This document shows positions 41,770 to 51,183 of a DNA stretch of 64,000 nt, piece by piece. Position 1 is the stretch's first letter. Each line of letters begins with the position of its first letter. The stretch is from the NCBI GenBank assembly GCA_050633445.1, contig JBOEGN010000030.1, positions 1-64,000 of the forward strand. Direction: 5' to 3'. The translations under genes and the position numbers were made by a program. The notes below the pieces were generated by a model that saw only the letters and a list, made by a program, of their open reading frames with translations, had not been told where the DNA came from and made no database searches. The DNA comes from Thalassobius sp050633445 (GTDB lineage Bacteria > Pseudomonadota > Alphaproteobacteria > Rhodobacterales > Rhodobacteraceae).

Positions 41770-43031
41770 GCCAAACGAAACCAGACGGGTTGGCGGCGTA
41801 TATCGCCGTCACCGCCGCCTATTGGGCGTTCATGCTGACGGACGGAGCTTTGCGGATGTTGGTGCTGCTGCACTTTCACACGCTGGGGTTTTCGCCTGTG
41901 CAGCTGGCCTATCTGTTTATCCTGTACGAGATCGCGGGGATCATCACCAACCTGTCCGCAGGCTGGATCGCCGCGCGGTTCGGGCTGACCTCGACCCTGT
42001 ATGCGGGACTGGCGCTGCAAGTGGTGGCGTTGCTGGCGCTGGCGCAGCTTGACCCAAGCTGGGCGCTGTGGACTTCGGTCGCTTTTGTGATGGCGGTGCA
42101 GGGGGCCTCGGGCGTGGCCAAGGATCTGGCCAAAATGAGCGCCAAAAGCGCAGTCAAGCTGCTGGCGCCAACCGGCGACGGGGGATTGTTCCGGTGGGTC
42201 GCGATTCTGACAGGCTCGAAAAACGCGGTCAAAGGGTTCGGATTTCTGCTGGGCGCTGCGATGCTGGGACTGTTTGGGTTCGTGTCCTCGGTCTTGATCA
42301 TGGCAGCGATCCTGACGGTTATTCTGATTGCAATTGCTCTGAAAATGCCCAGCGGACTGCCGCAGGGCAAGAAGGGCGCGAAGTTCTCGGAAGTGTTCTC
42401 GAAAGACCGTAATATCAACTGGTTATCCTGCGCCCGTCTGTTCCTGTTCGGCGCGCGGGACGTGTGGTTCGTGGTGGGAATTCCGATCTTTTTCTATGCC
42501 GTCCTGTCCGATGGCAGCGAAGAGGGCAACCGGCGCGCGTTCTTCTTGATCGGCAGTTTCATGGCCGTCTGGACGATCCTTTACGGGGCCGTTCAGGCCT
42601 ACGCGCCCAAGCTGCTGCGCGCCAAATCCCGCCCTCCGCAAGAGCTGGTCCACGCCGCCAAAGGATGGGTCGCGGCATTGTGCGTGGTCCCGGTGATTTT
42701 GACCGTGCTGTGTGAAATCTCGGACGGCCCGACCCCTTGGTTCACGATCAGCTTGGTTATCGGCCTGCTGATTTTTGGCGCGATTTTCGCTGTGAACTCG
42801 TCGCTGCATTCCTACTTGATCCTGGCCTTTACCAAGTCCGAGCGGGTCACAATGGATGTCGGATTTTACTATATGGCCAACGCGGCGGGGCGGTTGTTGG
42901 GCACGTTGATGAGCGGGCTGAGCTATCAGATCGGCGGCTTGCCGTTATGCCTGGGCGTTGCGGCCGTGTTTGTCGGGATCAGCTGGTTGGGCGCGCGACG
43001 TCTGCACGCGCCCCAGGCGCAGCCCGCCTAA
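41766..43031 (+). CDS. arsJ: ArsJ, organoarsenical (1-arseno-3-phosphoglycerate) MFS exporter
   Basis: A protein of 421 residues with about 11-12 membrane segments (AYWAFMLTDGALRMLVLLHFHTLGFSPVQLAYLFILYE at the N-terminus is typical of ArsJ). The start is GTG at 41766 overlapping the GAPDH stop as GTGA. Its stop overlaps the end of the convergent DUF3833 gene (43028) by 4 bases. Together with the fusion protein and GAPDH it forms a complete arsenate-to-arsenophosphoglycerate efflux route. Confidence 0.92.
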   Translation: MSQTKPDGLAAYIAVTAAYWAFMLTDGALRMLVLLHFHTLGFSPVQLAYLFILYEIAGIITNLSAGWIAARFGLTSTLYAGLALQVVALLALAQLDPSWALWTSVAFVMAVQGASGVAKDLAKMSAKSAVKLLAPTGDGGLFRWVAILTGSKNAVKGFGFLLGAAMLGLFGFVSSVLIMAAILTVILIAIALKMPSGLPQGKKGAKFSEVFSKDRNINWLSCARLFLFGARDVWFVVGIPIFFYAVLSDGSEEGNRRAFFLIGSFMAVWTILYGAVQAYAPKLLRAKSRPPQELVHAAKGWVAALCVVPVILTVLCEISDGPTPWFTISLVIGLLIFGAIFAVNSSLHSYLILAFTKSERVTMDVGFYYMANAAGRLLGTLMSGLSYQIGGLPLCLGVAAVFVGISWLGARRLHAPQAQPA

Positions 43032-43585
43032 GCAAGAACGGGACGCATGGTGGCCGTTAGCTCGGCCACCTTTATACCGAATTTTCGCATTTCCGAGCGG
43101 TTCAGGATCACGCCGTTTTCCATCAGATACAGCCAATCGGTCACCGACAGGATATGCCCGCCCGCGTCCGGTTGCAGACGTATCCGGTACCGCATACAGA
43201 TTGCCGCCCCCGAGACTTCGCCCGTGGCAGTGCCGATCACATCTGGGGCGGTGGCGGTAAATGTCCCGTCATTGGCCAGTTTCAGCGACCATTCGCGGGT
43301 CTGTTTTCGCCCACCAGCAAACGAGAAATTCTCGGTCAGGGTGCCCGTTGCGCCGTTCCATTCTCCGTGCATTTGAGCCACAAATCGCGAACTAACGCGA
43401 CCCGTCGGCCCGTGGATCACTCCCTCGGACTGGATTGGGCCGTTCAGATGGGTGCGCAAGTCAAAGGCAGGCCCGGTTTGCGCATAGTCGCCAGCACGCT
43501 GCGACGAAAACCGCATTCCAGGGCGCAGCGCTACCGCCAGCGCAATCAGCAGAATAGCCGTCAGGATCATCAGAAACTCTCCCAT
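43028..43585 (-). CDS. DUF3833 family protein
   Basis: A protein of 185 residues with an N-terminal membrane anchor (FLMILTAILLIALAVAL), then a beta-rich lipocalin-like part (FDLRTHLNGPIQSEGVIHGPTGRVSSRF). DUF3833 proteins commonly stand in the RpoE-ChrR operon with cfa. The exact role is unknown; it may act on membrane lipid. It starts in a one-base overlap with the cfa stop. Fourth gene of the minus-strand operon. Confidence 0.85.
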   Translation of the reverse strand: MGEFLMILTAILLIALAVALRPGMRFSSQRAGDYAQTGPAFDLRTHLNGPIQSEGVIHGPTGRVSSRFVAQMHGEWNGATGTLTENFSFAGGRKQTREWSLKLANDGTFTATAPDVIGTATGEVSGAAICMRYRIRLQPDAGGHILSVTDWLYLMENGVILNRSEMRKFGIKVAELTATMRPVLA

Positions 43586-44742
43586 CAGATGTGCCTCAAT
43601 TCGACCTGAACGACGCCTGTCTGCCCGGTCGCAAAGGACGCCGCGCAGATATCAAGATAGTACAGCCAACTGCGCAGGAACCCCTCGTCATAGCCCAGTT
43701 TGCGAACCTTGGGCGCAGCATTGCGCAGCCGTTTGGCCCAGATGCGGCAGGTCTGGGCATAGTCCGGTCCAAAGGCGTGGCTGTGTTGCACCTGCAAACC
43801 CGCCTGTTTGGCCTGATCGGCGATTATCCCGTCCGAAAGCAGCATGCCCCCAGGAAAAGTGTGTTGCCGGATATAGTCCGAGGATTTGCGATAGGTCGGG
43901 AAATAGGCGTCACTGACGGTGATCGCCTGCACCAGGGCCGTGCCGGTTTCGGCCAGTCGCGCCTTCAGCGTCTGGAAATAGCTCGGCCAGTATTTTTCAC
44001 CCACGGCCTCGATCATCTCGATGGATACGATGTTGTCGAATGTGCCGGTTTGGGCGCGATAGTCCCGCAGCTCGATTTTGGCGCGTCCGTCCAGCCGCGC
44101 ATCGGCATAGCCCTTTTGGCTGGGCGACAAAGTGATGCCGGTCACGCGGTGGCCACGATCCGCCGCAGCCTCGGCAAATCCGCCCCAACCACAGCCAATC
44201 TCTAGCACGGTTTCGCCGCCCGAAAGGCGGTCTAAAACACGGTTGTTCTTGCGGGTCTGAGCGCGACCCAAATCCAGCCCCGGCTGGTCAAATAGAGCCG
44301 AGGAATAGGTCATCCCGCGGTCCAGCCACAGTTGGTAAAACTCGTTTCCGACATCGTAATGCGCCCGGATATTGCGCGACGCACCGCTGGGGGAATTGGC
44401 GCGCATCACCCGGTCGATCATCCGAAATTTCAGCCCTTGCCATGCGCCCGGATAGGCAAAACCACCGAATTTATCCATGTTCATCAGTGCTATACGGACC
44501 AACGCTTCGACATCTGTGCTGTCCCAAAGCCCCGCGACATAGGTCTCTCCTAACCCGATATCGCCCCGCGCCGCCAAGGCGGTGACGACGGCCCAGTCGC
44601 GAATTTCCATGTCCGCCTCGGGGTGGCCCTGACCAAAATGCAGCACCTCGCCGTCCGGGGTTTTCAAGGTCAGGCTGCCGTGCTCGATCTGGGCGCAGCA
44701 GTCTATGAAGTCGTGTTTTATACGTTTTGAGAGGAAGAGCAT
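43585..44742 (-). CDS. cfa: Cyclopropane-fatty-acyl-phospholipid synthase family protein
   Basis: A methyltransferase of 385 residues with the SAM site VLEIGCGWGGFAEAAADRGH, the ALFDQPGLDLGRAQ segment and IVSIEMIEAVGEKYW. It modifies unsaturated acyl chains with SAM; products may be cyclopropane or furan-type fatty acids, the latter linked to singlet-oxygen defence in related bacteria. It overlaps DUF1365 upstream by 25 bases. Third gene of the RpoE-type operon. Confidence 0.9.
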   Translation of the reverse strand: MLFLSKRIKHDFIDCCAQIEHGSLTLKTPDGEVLHFGQGHPEADMEIRDWAVVTALAARGDIGLGETYVAGLWDSTDVEALVRIALMNMDKFGGFAYPGAWQGLKFRMIDRVMRANSPSGASRNIRAHYDVGNEFYQLWLDRGMTYSSALFDQPGLDLGRAQTRKNNRVLDRLSGGETVLEIGCGWGGFAEAAADRGHRVTGITLSPSQKGYADARLDGRAKIELRDYRAQTGTFDNIVSIEMIEAVGEKYWPSYFQTLKARLAETGTALVQAITVSDAYFPTYRKSSDYIRQHTFPGGMLLSDGIIADQAKQAGLQVQHSHAFGPDYAQTCRIWAKRLRNAAPKVRKLGYDEGFLRSWLYYLDICAASFATGQTGVVQVELRHI

Positions 44743-45491
44743 CGGGTCACCTCGGTTTTAGGAGCGATAGGACGAGCGCGATAACGGGCGCCCTTCAGCC
44801 GCAATTTCAGGGCCTGCCAAAAGATCAGCGCGACAGTGCGCAGCGCACCAAAGGGGCGGCGCAGCAGCGACCACAGGATTGCTCGATTGGTCAGGGGCGC
44901 GCGGGGGCCGGTCAACGTGGCGATCACGCCGTCAGCGCCGTTTTCATGGGCGATGCGAATGGAAATCCGGGCCGGGGTTAGGTCGAAATGAAACGCATAG
45001 GCTCCGGCGACGTCCTGAAACGGGGACACGTGCATCAGTTTGCGCGCTTTGATCCGGTCGCGCGGCGTGATGGCGCGAAAATCGGGCAGATGACAGAGAT
45101 AACAGTGCCGGTCGCCAAACGTATTGTTAACCTCTGCGATCACCGTCACCAGGGTGTCTGCGCGCATCGCCAGCCAGAAACTGACAGGATTAAAACCCAT
45201 GCCCAACACCCGAGGTTGCGTCAGCAGGCGCAGATCATAGGCCCCAGTCAAACCCGCGCGATCAAGGGTGTCGCGCGCCCAAATCGGGCCATTTCCTGCG
45301 CCGCGCGCGCCTCCGTGATGGCGGTCGGGAACTGCGGCCAAATTGATCCCGGTTCGCGAAAACAGGGCCGGGCCTGTGCTGTCATCCTCGGGGTCAATCA
45401 GCACGAAATCGACGCTGTAGCGGAACGCGTTTCGGACTGCGCCGCGCCGTGCATGGGTCGTGTGCGCCGGGATATGTTGAGGTCCGATCAT
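44718..45491 (-). CDS. DUF1365 family protein
   Basis: A protein of 257 residues with the family blocks RRGAVRNAFRYSVDFVLID, GMGFNPVSFWLAM and NTFGDRHCYL. The function is not established; in Rhodobacter the gene belongs to the singlet-oxygen response. It overlaps the FAD oxidoreductase gene by 4 bases and cfa by 25. Confidence 0.9.
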   Translation of the reverse strand: MIGPQHIPAHTTHARRGAVRNAFRYSVDFVLIDPEDDSTGPALFSRTGINLAAVPDRHHGGARGAGNGPIWARDTLDRAGLTGAYDLRLLTQPRVLGMGFNPVSFWLAMRADTLVTVIAEVNNTFGDRHCYLCHLPDFRAITPRDRIKARKLMHVSPFQDVAGAYAFHFDLTPARISIRIAHENGADGVIATLTGPRAPLTNRAILWSLLRRPFGALRTVALIFWQALKLRLKGARYRARPIAPKTEVTRCSSSQNV

Positions 45492-46786
45492 GAGGCTACC
45501 CGCATCAATTCTGACTTCTGGTTCAACATCTTAGCCACGCGATGCGCACTGGCGAAACCGTCCTCGTGAAAGCCGTGTCTCAGATATGCGCCGGCGAACC
45601 AGGTGTTGTTTTGACCTTGGAGGTCAGCGATCTGACCTTGGGCCTTTAGCGCGCCGGTATCGAACACCGGATGCCGGAAAATATGTTGGTCATAAATTTG
45701 CGCTTCGTCCACGGGGCGATCTGGATTTAAGGTCACGAACAAGGGGTCGGAATCGGGAATATTCTGCAATCTGTTCATCCAATAGGTGACGCCGATCGAG
45801 GGTTTTTCCTGCCCCGTACGCGCCTGATAAACCCAAGAGGACCAGCAGATTTTACGTCTTGGCATGACGCTGGTGTCTCGGTGCAGGACCATGGTGTTGT
45901 CTTGATATTTCAAGGCGGATAAAGCGGTGAATTCGGCGTGCGAGGGACGCTCGATCAGGCGCAGCGCGGTATCGGAATGACAGGCAAAGATGACCTGGTC
46001 AAAATGCTCGGGCTCGGCCCCTTTGGCACGGATGGTGACGCCCGCCGGGTTGCGGCTGACCGAATGTACTGGCGTGTCGGGGCGCAGCTGGGTGCCGTGA
46101 TCGGCCAAATGCCTCTGAAGCCGGCGGACATATTCGATGCTGCCGCCCGATACGGTCCACCACTGGTGCTGACCCGTCGCCGAAAGCAGCGCGTGATTGC
46201 GGAAAAAACGCACCAACGAGCGGGCGGGAAAGTCGCGGATCTTGTCCGGAGGCGTCGACCAGATCGCGCCGCAGATTGGCATCAGATAATAGGACTGAAA
46301 CCAGTGCCCCAGCCCCAGTTTTTGAACCAGATCGCCGACGGAAATATCATCATCTGCGGCCATCGTTTCGGCATGGGTGTTGAAGCGGTTGATGTCGCGT
46401 ACCATGCGCACGAAACCGGGTCGCGCCAGATTGCGTTTCTGCCCGATCAAGGCGCCCAACGTGCGCAGGCCATATTCAATCCGCCCACCATCAATGCTGG
46501 CGCCAAAGGACATGTCACTGCGTTCGACAGGCACCTCGAGGTCATGAAACATCCGCGTCAGATGCGGGTAATTGGCGTAGTTGAAGACGATAAACCCGGT
46601 GTCGACCGGCTGATCCCCGTTGCGCCCGGCCAAGATGGTGCGGGCGTGTCCACCCAGGCGGGGCGCGGCCTCGTACAGGGTGACCTGGTGCTGGTCTTGC
46701 AACAGATAGGCCGCAGCCAGACCCGAGATGCCCCCGCCGATCACGGCGATGCGTTGTCCTGTATGCTTTGGAATATCAAACGACAT
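45488..46786 (-). CDS. FAD-dependent amine-oxidase-like oxidoreductase
   Basis: A protein of 432 residues with dinucleotide motif RIAVIGGGISGLAAAYLLQ, then VTLYEAAPRLGGHARTI, and a C-terminal FAD contact (NNTWFAGAYLRHGFHEDG). It probably oxidises or desaturates a lipid substrate together with DUF1365 and Cfa. First gene of a four-gene operon, behind a promoter with a perfect TGATCC -35 box. Confidence 0.9.
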   Translation of the reverse strand: MSFDIPKHTGQRIAVIGGGISGLAAAYLLQDQHQVTLYEAAPRLGGHARTILAGRNGDQPVDTGFIVFNYANYPHLTRMFHDLEVPVERSDMSFGASIDGGRIEYGLRTLGALIGQKRNLARPGFVRMVRDINRFNTHAETMAADDDISVGDLVQKLGLGHWFQSYYLMPICGAIWSTPPDKIRDFPARSLVRFFRNHALLSATGQHQWWTVSGGSIEYVRRLQRHLADHGTQLRPDTPVHSVSRNPAGVTIRAKGAEPEHFDQVIFACHSDTALRLIERPSHAEFTALSALKYQDNTMVLHRDTSVMPRRKICWSSWVYQARTGQEKPSIGVTYWMNRLQNIPDSDPLFVTLNPDRPVDEAQIYDQHIFRHPVFDTGALKAQGQIADLQGQNNTWFAGAYLRHGFHEDGFASAHRVAKMLNQKSELMRVAS

Positions 46787-46808
46787 TTTGCCTCCGAACT
46801 GTTTAAGA

Positions 46809-46838
46809 CTGATACTGTGAGGCGTGGCGTTTGGATCA
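46809..46838 (-). promoter_or_regulatory. RpoE-type promoter for the FAD oxidoreductase operon
   Basis: On the minus strand TGATCC (46838-46833), 18 bases, then TATCAG (46814-46809), 23 bases before the ATG. The -35 is perfect; the -10 is weaker than in the divergent promoter. Confidence 0.6.
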
Positions 46839-46861
46839 TTTTTGGGATGCAGAAAAAAATG

Positions 46862-46889
46862 TGATCCAGTTCGGGCTCATCCGCGTAAG
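46862..46889 (+). promoter_or_regulatory. RpoE-type promoter for rpoE-chrR
   Basis: TGATCC (46862-46867), exactly 18 bases, then TAAGAA (46886). This matches the Rhodobacter RpoE promoter pattern TGATCC-N18-TAAG and indicates autoregulation. It stands about 100 bases ahead of the rpoE start. Confidence 0.85.
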
Positions 46890-46991
46890 AAAGGTATGTT
46901 AGCTCATGACCAGACACAGTTTGCCCCCAGATCAACGGCCCCGCATGTGGGGGCCGCTGCGTGCGCGTCTGGACATAATCGGAGGGCGTTG

Positions 46992-47549
46992 GTGACAAAC
47001 GTGTCAGAGGTTTCAGAGCAGACGACCTGGATGCTGCGGGTGAAAAATGATCGCGACAAGGCCGCCTTTGGCTTGTTGTTCGATCATTACGCACCGCGTC
47101 TAAAGGGGATGGTGATGCGCGGGGGGCTGGGCGCTGCTCAGGCCGAAGAGGTCGTGCAGGACGTGATGCTGAAAGTCTGGCACCGCGCCGCGCAATTCGA
47201 CCCGGAACGCGCGCAGGTGGCGGCTTGGATATATCAGATCGCCCGGAACCAGCAGTCGGATCATGTCAGAAAAGAACACCGCCCTGTGCCTGAGGCCCTG
47301 AAAACGCCGGATCAGCCCGCGCCTGACATGACGCAGATCGTGGCTTTGGAACAGGAAACGGCGCAACTGCGCGCCGCACTGAACACGCTCTCGCCCGAGC
47401 AACGCAGCCTGGTCGAACAGGCCTATCTGGGCGAAATGAGCCACAGCGAAATCCGCAAAGTAACGGGGTTGCCGCTGGGCACGATAAAGTCGCGTATCCG
47501 ATTGGGTTTGGACCGGCTACGACACGAGTTGAAAGGAACACGACCGTGA
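46992..47549 (+). CDS. rpoE: RpoE-type ECF sigma factor (ChrR-controlled)
   Basis: A protein of 185 residues with region 2 (FDHYAPRLKGMVMRGGLGAAQAEEVVQDVMLKVW) and region 4 (LSPEQRSLVEQAYLGEMSHSEIRKVTGLPLGTIKSRI). The start is GTG at 46992 with GGAGG a few bases upstream. The open frame from 46824 would run over its own promoter. It is the group that answers to singlet oxygen. It overlaps chrR by 4 bases. Confidence 0.93.
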   Translation: MTNVSEVSEQTTWMLRVKNDRDKAAFGLLFDHYAPRLKGMVMRGGLGAAQAEEVVQDVMLKVWHRAAQFDPERAQVAAWIYQIARNQQSDHVRKEHRPVPEALKTPDQPAPDMTQIVALEQETAQLRAALNTLSPEQRSLVEQAYLGEMSHSEIRKVTGLPLGTIKSRIRLGLDRLRHELKGTRP

Positions 47550-48187
47550 CAACGGGCATTGCGCATCATCTTCCGGATCATTTGCTGCTGGCCTATGCGG
47601 CGGGGACGCTGAGCCACCCTTATGCGGTGGTTGTCGCGACGCATGTCTCGATGTGTGACGCGTGTCGCGCGCGGGTTGCAGCACATGCCCATGCGGGCGG
47701 ACATCTGCTAGAAAGCACAGTCAAAGACGCGCCCATGTCTGCCGGTGCCAAGGATCAACTGATGGGCATGTTGGACCTACCAGCCGAGGTTCCATCCGCG
47801 CCGCAACGTGACGGGATTTATCCTGCTCCGGTCGTCGAGGCGCTGAAGAACGCCCCACCGCGCTGGAAACGCATGGGCATGGGCTCGCGTCAGTGCATCT
47901 TGCATAACGGCCCCGAGGGCAGCGTGCGTCTGCTGTACATCCCGGCGGGTCAGGCGGTGCCGGATCATGGTCATAACGGGTTGGAGCTGACGTTGGTTTT
48001 GCAAGGTGCCTTTCACGATGAAACCGGGCGTTTTGGTGTTGGCGATGTCGAGGTCGCCGATGACGATCTGGAACACACCCCCATCGCCGAAGACGGCGCG
48101 CCGTGTATTTGCCTGGCTGCAACGGATGCCAATCTAAGGTTCCGGGCGCTGGTGCCGCGTTTGCTGCAACCTCTGTTTCGAATCTAA
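47546..48187 (+). CDS. chrR: ChrR family zinc anti-sigma factor
   Basis: A protein of 213 residues, start GTG at 47546. The N-terminal anti-sigma domain has the zinc ligands H8, H33, C37 and C40 at the spacing known for ChrR (H-x24-H-x3-C-x2-C). The C-terminal cupin has DHGHNGLELTLVLQGAFHDE. It holds RpoE inactive until singlet oxygen is sensed. Overlaps the sigma gene (GTGA). Confidence 0.93.
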   Translation: MTTGIAHHLPDHLLLAYAAGTLSHPYAVVVATHVSMCDACRARVAAHAHAGGHLLESTVKDAPMSAGAKDQLMGMLDLPAEVPSAPQRDGIYPAPVVEALKNAPPRWKRMGMGSRQCILHNGPEGSVRLLYIPAGQAVPDHGHNGLELTLVLQGAFHDETGRFGVGDVEVADDDLEHTPIAEDGAPCICLAATDANLRFRALVPRLLQPLFRI

Positions 48188-48228
48188 GCTGTCAGGGCCG
48201 GGCGTTGCCCCAGCCCAGTTGCTTGGGT

Positions 48229-49245
48229 TTACTGCGCCTGGGGCAGCAGTGACACGTTGGTTACAGGCTCCATCACACGGGTCAGGACATCTGCCCAGCG
48301 CGCAGCATAGTCTTGTTCGCAGCGACGTGGATCCGGGCGTTTGATCGTGGGCGTGCCATGCTCGGCCAGTTCCGACATCGCGTTGGCCCAGCCAGTGGCG
48401 GCATAGACATGGACCCGGATCGCGCCGTCTTGAGCCTGATCGTCCAGCCCGTCGACCCCCGAGACCAGAACCGGCCGCCCGGCAACGCGGGCTTCGATCG
48501 CAACCAGCCCATATGCCTCCCAACGCGAGGGCATGACGACAGCGTCAACGGCATGCATGGCTGCCACCGGGTTTTTGGCATGTCCCAGAAACCGGATACG
48601 CGCATCCCCGTCCGCCAAGGCTTGTAAGGCCGGACGTTCGGGGCCTTCGCCATAGATGTTCAGGCGCAGGTCGGGGTTGGGCAGCTTGCGAAAGGCCTGG
48701 ATCAGCAGGTCGAACCCTTTTTGCCGGTGCAGCCGCCCGATGGCACCAAAGGTGCGGGCCTGAGGGGCAGGGGCAGGCAGCTGCGCGAACCCGCTCATCC
48801 CCACCACGGGCGAGATCACCGTAAGTGCCCCCAGATCGGCCAGCCTGTGACGGAACATCCAGCGCGCTTGCGCATGGCTGACAGCGATCAGGTGGTCAAA
48901 GACGGAATACCCGATCCGCAGCAGGTTCAGGAATCGTTTCTTGTTGGGCACGTTATGGGCCGTGAAGCCTTGGGTATAGCTATGCTCGACATGGATCATC
49001 GGAGTGCCGGCATTCAGCGCGCGCAGCGACAACAGCGCAGGCAGCGTGCGCCAACTGATCACCAGATGCGAGACGATGACGTCCGCCTTGATCCGCCGAA
49101 CGGCCAGACCTCCGCGCTTGACCACACGTATCTGGTGCTGGCCAGACCGGGCCATGCCTGAACATTGGGAAATATGCTCTAGCAGACGCATCACGCCGCC
49201 AGCGGTGGTATCATCGACAAGGTGAACAACAATGGGTCGGGTCAT
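48229..49245 (-). CDS. Glycosyltransferase family 4 (exopolysaccharide)
   Basis: A protein of 338 residues. The N-domain holds HLVDDTTAGGVMRLLEHIS. The C-domain has FGAIGRLHRQKGFDLLIQAFRKL and the donor-site VVMPSRWEAYGLVAIEARVAGRPVLVS (E-x7-E). It probably uses a nucleotide sugar. The start at 49245 (MTRPIVVHLVDD) is chosen; the longer frame to 49329 overlaps the next gene. Last gene of a four-gene minus-strand run. Confidence 0.88.
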   Translation of the reverse strand: MTRPIVVHLVDDTTAGGVMRLLEHISQCSGMARSGQHQIRVVKRGGLAVRRIKADVIVSHLVISWRTLPALLSLRALNAGTPMIHVEHSYTQGFTAHNVPNKKRFLNLLRIGYSVFDHLIAVSHAQARWMFRHRLADLGALTVISPVVGMSGFAQLPAPAPQARTFGAIGRLHRQKGFDLLIQAFRKLPNPDLRLNIYGEGPERPALQALADGDARIRFLGHAKNPVAAMHAVDAVVMPSRWEAYGLVAIEARVAGRPVLVSGVDGLDDQAQDGAIRVHVYAATGWANAMSELAEHGTPTIKRPDPRRCEQDYAARWADVLTRVMEPVTNVSLLPQAQ

Positions 49246-49258
49246 GATGGGCTCCAGT

Positions 49259-50242
49259 TCAGGATTGTGGGGCGGACAGAAGTTTCGACAGATGACGCAG
49301 GCGCGCGTTCCCCAGCAGCGTGACGCCATGCGCTGCAGCCAGGGTGACCAGGGTTTTCGCCGGCTCCTCGATCAGTGGACGTTTGGACAGCGCCAGGCTG
49401 GCATGGGCCATTTTACGGGCAGTTGTCCCGTCCAGATCACTCACCGCGCGCCGCGCCAAATAGCGGAGCTGATAGGCCCGTGCTGCCGGTTCGTGCTGTG
49501 CAAACAAGGTCGGGTTCAAGGGGCGCAGTTTGTCCATCACACGTTCCCAACTTGCCAATTGGCGCTCGGTATTTGCGGACAACCCGCCGGGATTGACGCG
49601 ATAATGGGTCAGCGCGCCGGGCACGCCCTCGATTTGCCAATCAGTGGTCAGGGCCAGCCGCAGCCAGCATTCGATATCCTCGGATTGACGAAAGGTTTCG
49701 TCGAACACCCAGTCGCGCTGTTTTTCCGACGCGGGGCGATAGGCCAGTTGTTCCAGCGCGCCACGCCGCATCACCGCCGCCGAGCCATTGCCAACAGGAT
49801 TACGCTTCATCACATGCGCGGCGGTGATCCCGTTCAGACGCGGGCGCTGGGCATGGCGGGTACGTTCTCCATTCGCGGTGATCAGCAAAGATCCCGAATA
49901 GCTGAGCCCGATCGACGGGTCAGCCTCCAGATGGGCGATATGCGTGGCCAGCTTGTCCTGTTGCCACAGGTCGTCGGCATCGCAAAAGCCGATGAATTCG
50001 CCCCGCGCGGCATGGATGCCGGAATTGCGCGCGCCGGCCAGACCTCGATTGGCCTGCTGGACCAGACGGATGCCGGGGTGGCGGGCGTATTTATGCGCCA
50101 TTTCAGTGGTTTGATCGGTCGAGCCATCGTCAACGATGATAATCTCGGAATCGCGAAAACTTTGGGTTGTCAGGGTCGCCATGGTCTGGGGCAGAGTGCG
50201 CGTGGCGTTAAAGGCGGGAACGATGATGGATGCTTTGGGCAT
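49259..50242 (-). CDS. Glycosyltransferase family 2 (exopolysaccharide)
   Basis: A GT-A-fold enzyme of 327 residues: ASIIVPAFNATRTLPQTMATL, IIVDDGSTDQT, the donor motif IGFCDADDLW (DxD-type D-A-D-D) and the acceptor region QSEDIECWLRLAL. Paralogous to the next gene upstream (same FCDADDLW). The start at 50242 (MPKASIIVPAFN) is set by alignment. Confidence 0.9.
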   Translation of the reverse strand: MPKASIIVPAFNATRTLPQTMATLTTQSFRDSEIIIVDDGSTDQTTEMAHKYARHPGIRLVQQANRGLAGARNSGIHAARGEFIGFCDADDLWQQDKLATHIAHLEADPSIGLSYSGSLLITANGERTRHAQRPRLNGITAAHVMKRNPVGNGSAAVMRRGALEQLAYRPASEKQRDWVFDETFRQSEDIECWLRLALTTDWQIEGVPGALTHYRVNPGGLSANTERQLASWERVMDKLRPLNPTLFAQHEPAARAYQLRYLARRAVSDLDGTTARKMAHASLALSKRPLIEEPAKTLVTLAAAHGVTLLGNARLRHLSKLLSAPQS

Positions 50243-50256
50243 GGGGGGCTCCTGAA

Positions 50257-51180
50257 TTAATGGCTGAATAACGCGCGGCGCATGGGCGAGGGCAGGACAA
50301 GTGCGGCGCAGGCCCCGACAGCGGTCAAAACTCCGCGTTTGGCGGGCGAGCAAAAGGCGCGAGGGTCCAAAGACAGGCCGCGTAGGGTCAGACGGGCGGC
50401 CTCGGTCTTGCCCAGATCCAACCGCAAGGCACGGCGCGCCAAATACCGGAAATACACGGCCTCGACCGCGCGCGTGGGGCGATATCCGAACCGTTTGGCG
50501 GTTTGCAAAGCAACATCGCGGCTGGCCTGCATCGCGGGCAGATCCGAGGACAACCCGCCACCCGAGGTACGATACCAGACCTGTAGGCTGTCCAGTCCCT
50601 GCACACAGGCGCCGCTGCCGACGATGCGGATCAGAAACTCCAGATCCTCGTTATGGCTCATTTGCGGATCAAACCCGCCCGCACGGGCAAAGACATGGCG
50701 GCGGATGGTTAGGTTTGACAGGGTGCAGATCGGGTTTTCTGCCATCAGCATCTCGACCGTAACAGGGGTCTGGGGCACCGTTGAAAATGTCCGCGCATCG
50801 TTTGAGGCATGACGGAAGAACGCGATTTGCCCAAAGGTGGCATCCACCCGCGGATCGGCCAGAGCCTCGTTAATCTCGGCCAATTTGGTGTGGGACCACA
50901 GATCGTCAGCGTCGCAAAAGGCCAGAACCTCGCCCGTGGCCAGATCGAGGGCCCCGTGATTTCGGGCGTCACTGGGCCCCTTGCCGGGATTGCGGACCAG
51001 GCGGATACGGGGGTCGTTTCGCTCCCAGCATTCCACAACCTGACGGGTGCCATCGGTCGAACCATCGTCGATCACGAACGCCTCCCATTGGGTATGAAGC
51101 TGTGCGGTGATCGTCGCCAGCGTATCGCCAATGGTGTCAGCGGCATTGTAGGCGGGGATGATGATGGAGAACTGGGTCAT
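50257..51180 (-). CDS. Glycosyltransferase family 2 (exopolysaccharide)
   Basis: A protein of 307 residues with FSIIIPAYNAADTIGDTLATI, VIDDGSTDGT, LAFCDADDLW and SHNEDLEFLIRI. It probably adds a different sugar of the repeat unit than its paralogue. It lies 3 bases after the flippase gene and 14 before the next glycosyltransferase. Confidence 0.9.
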   Translation of the reverse strand: MTQFSIIIPAYNAADTIGDTLATITAQLHTQWEAFVIDDGSTDGTRQVVECWERNDPRIRLVRNPGKGPSDARNHGALDLATGEVLAFCDADDLWSHTKLAEINEALADPRVDATFGQIAFFRHASNDARTFSTVPQTPVTVEMLMAENPICTLSNLTIRRHVFARAGGFDPQMSHNEDLEFLIRIVGSGACVQGLDSLQVWYRTSGGGLSSDLPAMQASRDVALQTAKRFGYRPTRAVEAVYFRYLARRALRLDLGKTEAARLTLRGLSLDPRAFCSPAKRGVLTAVGACAALVLPSPMRRALFSH

Positions 51181-51183
51181 GGG

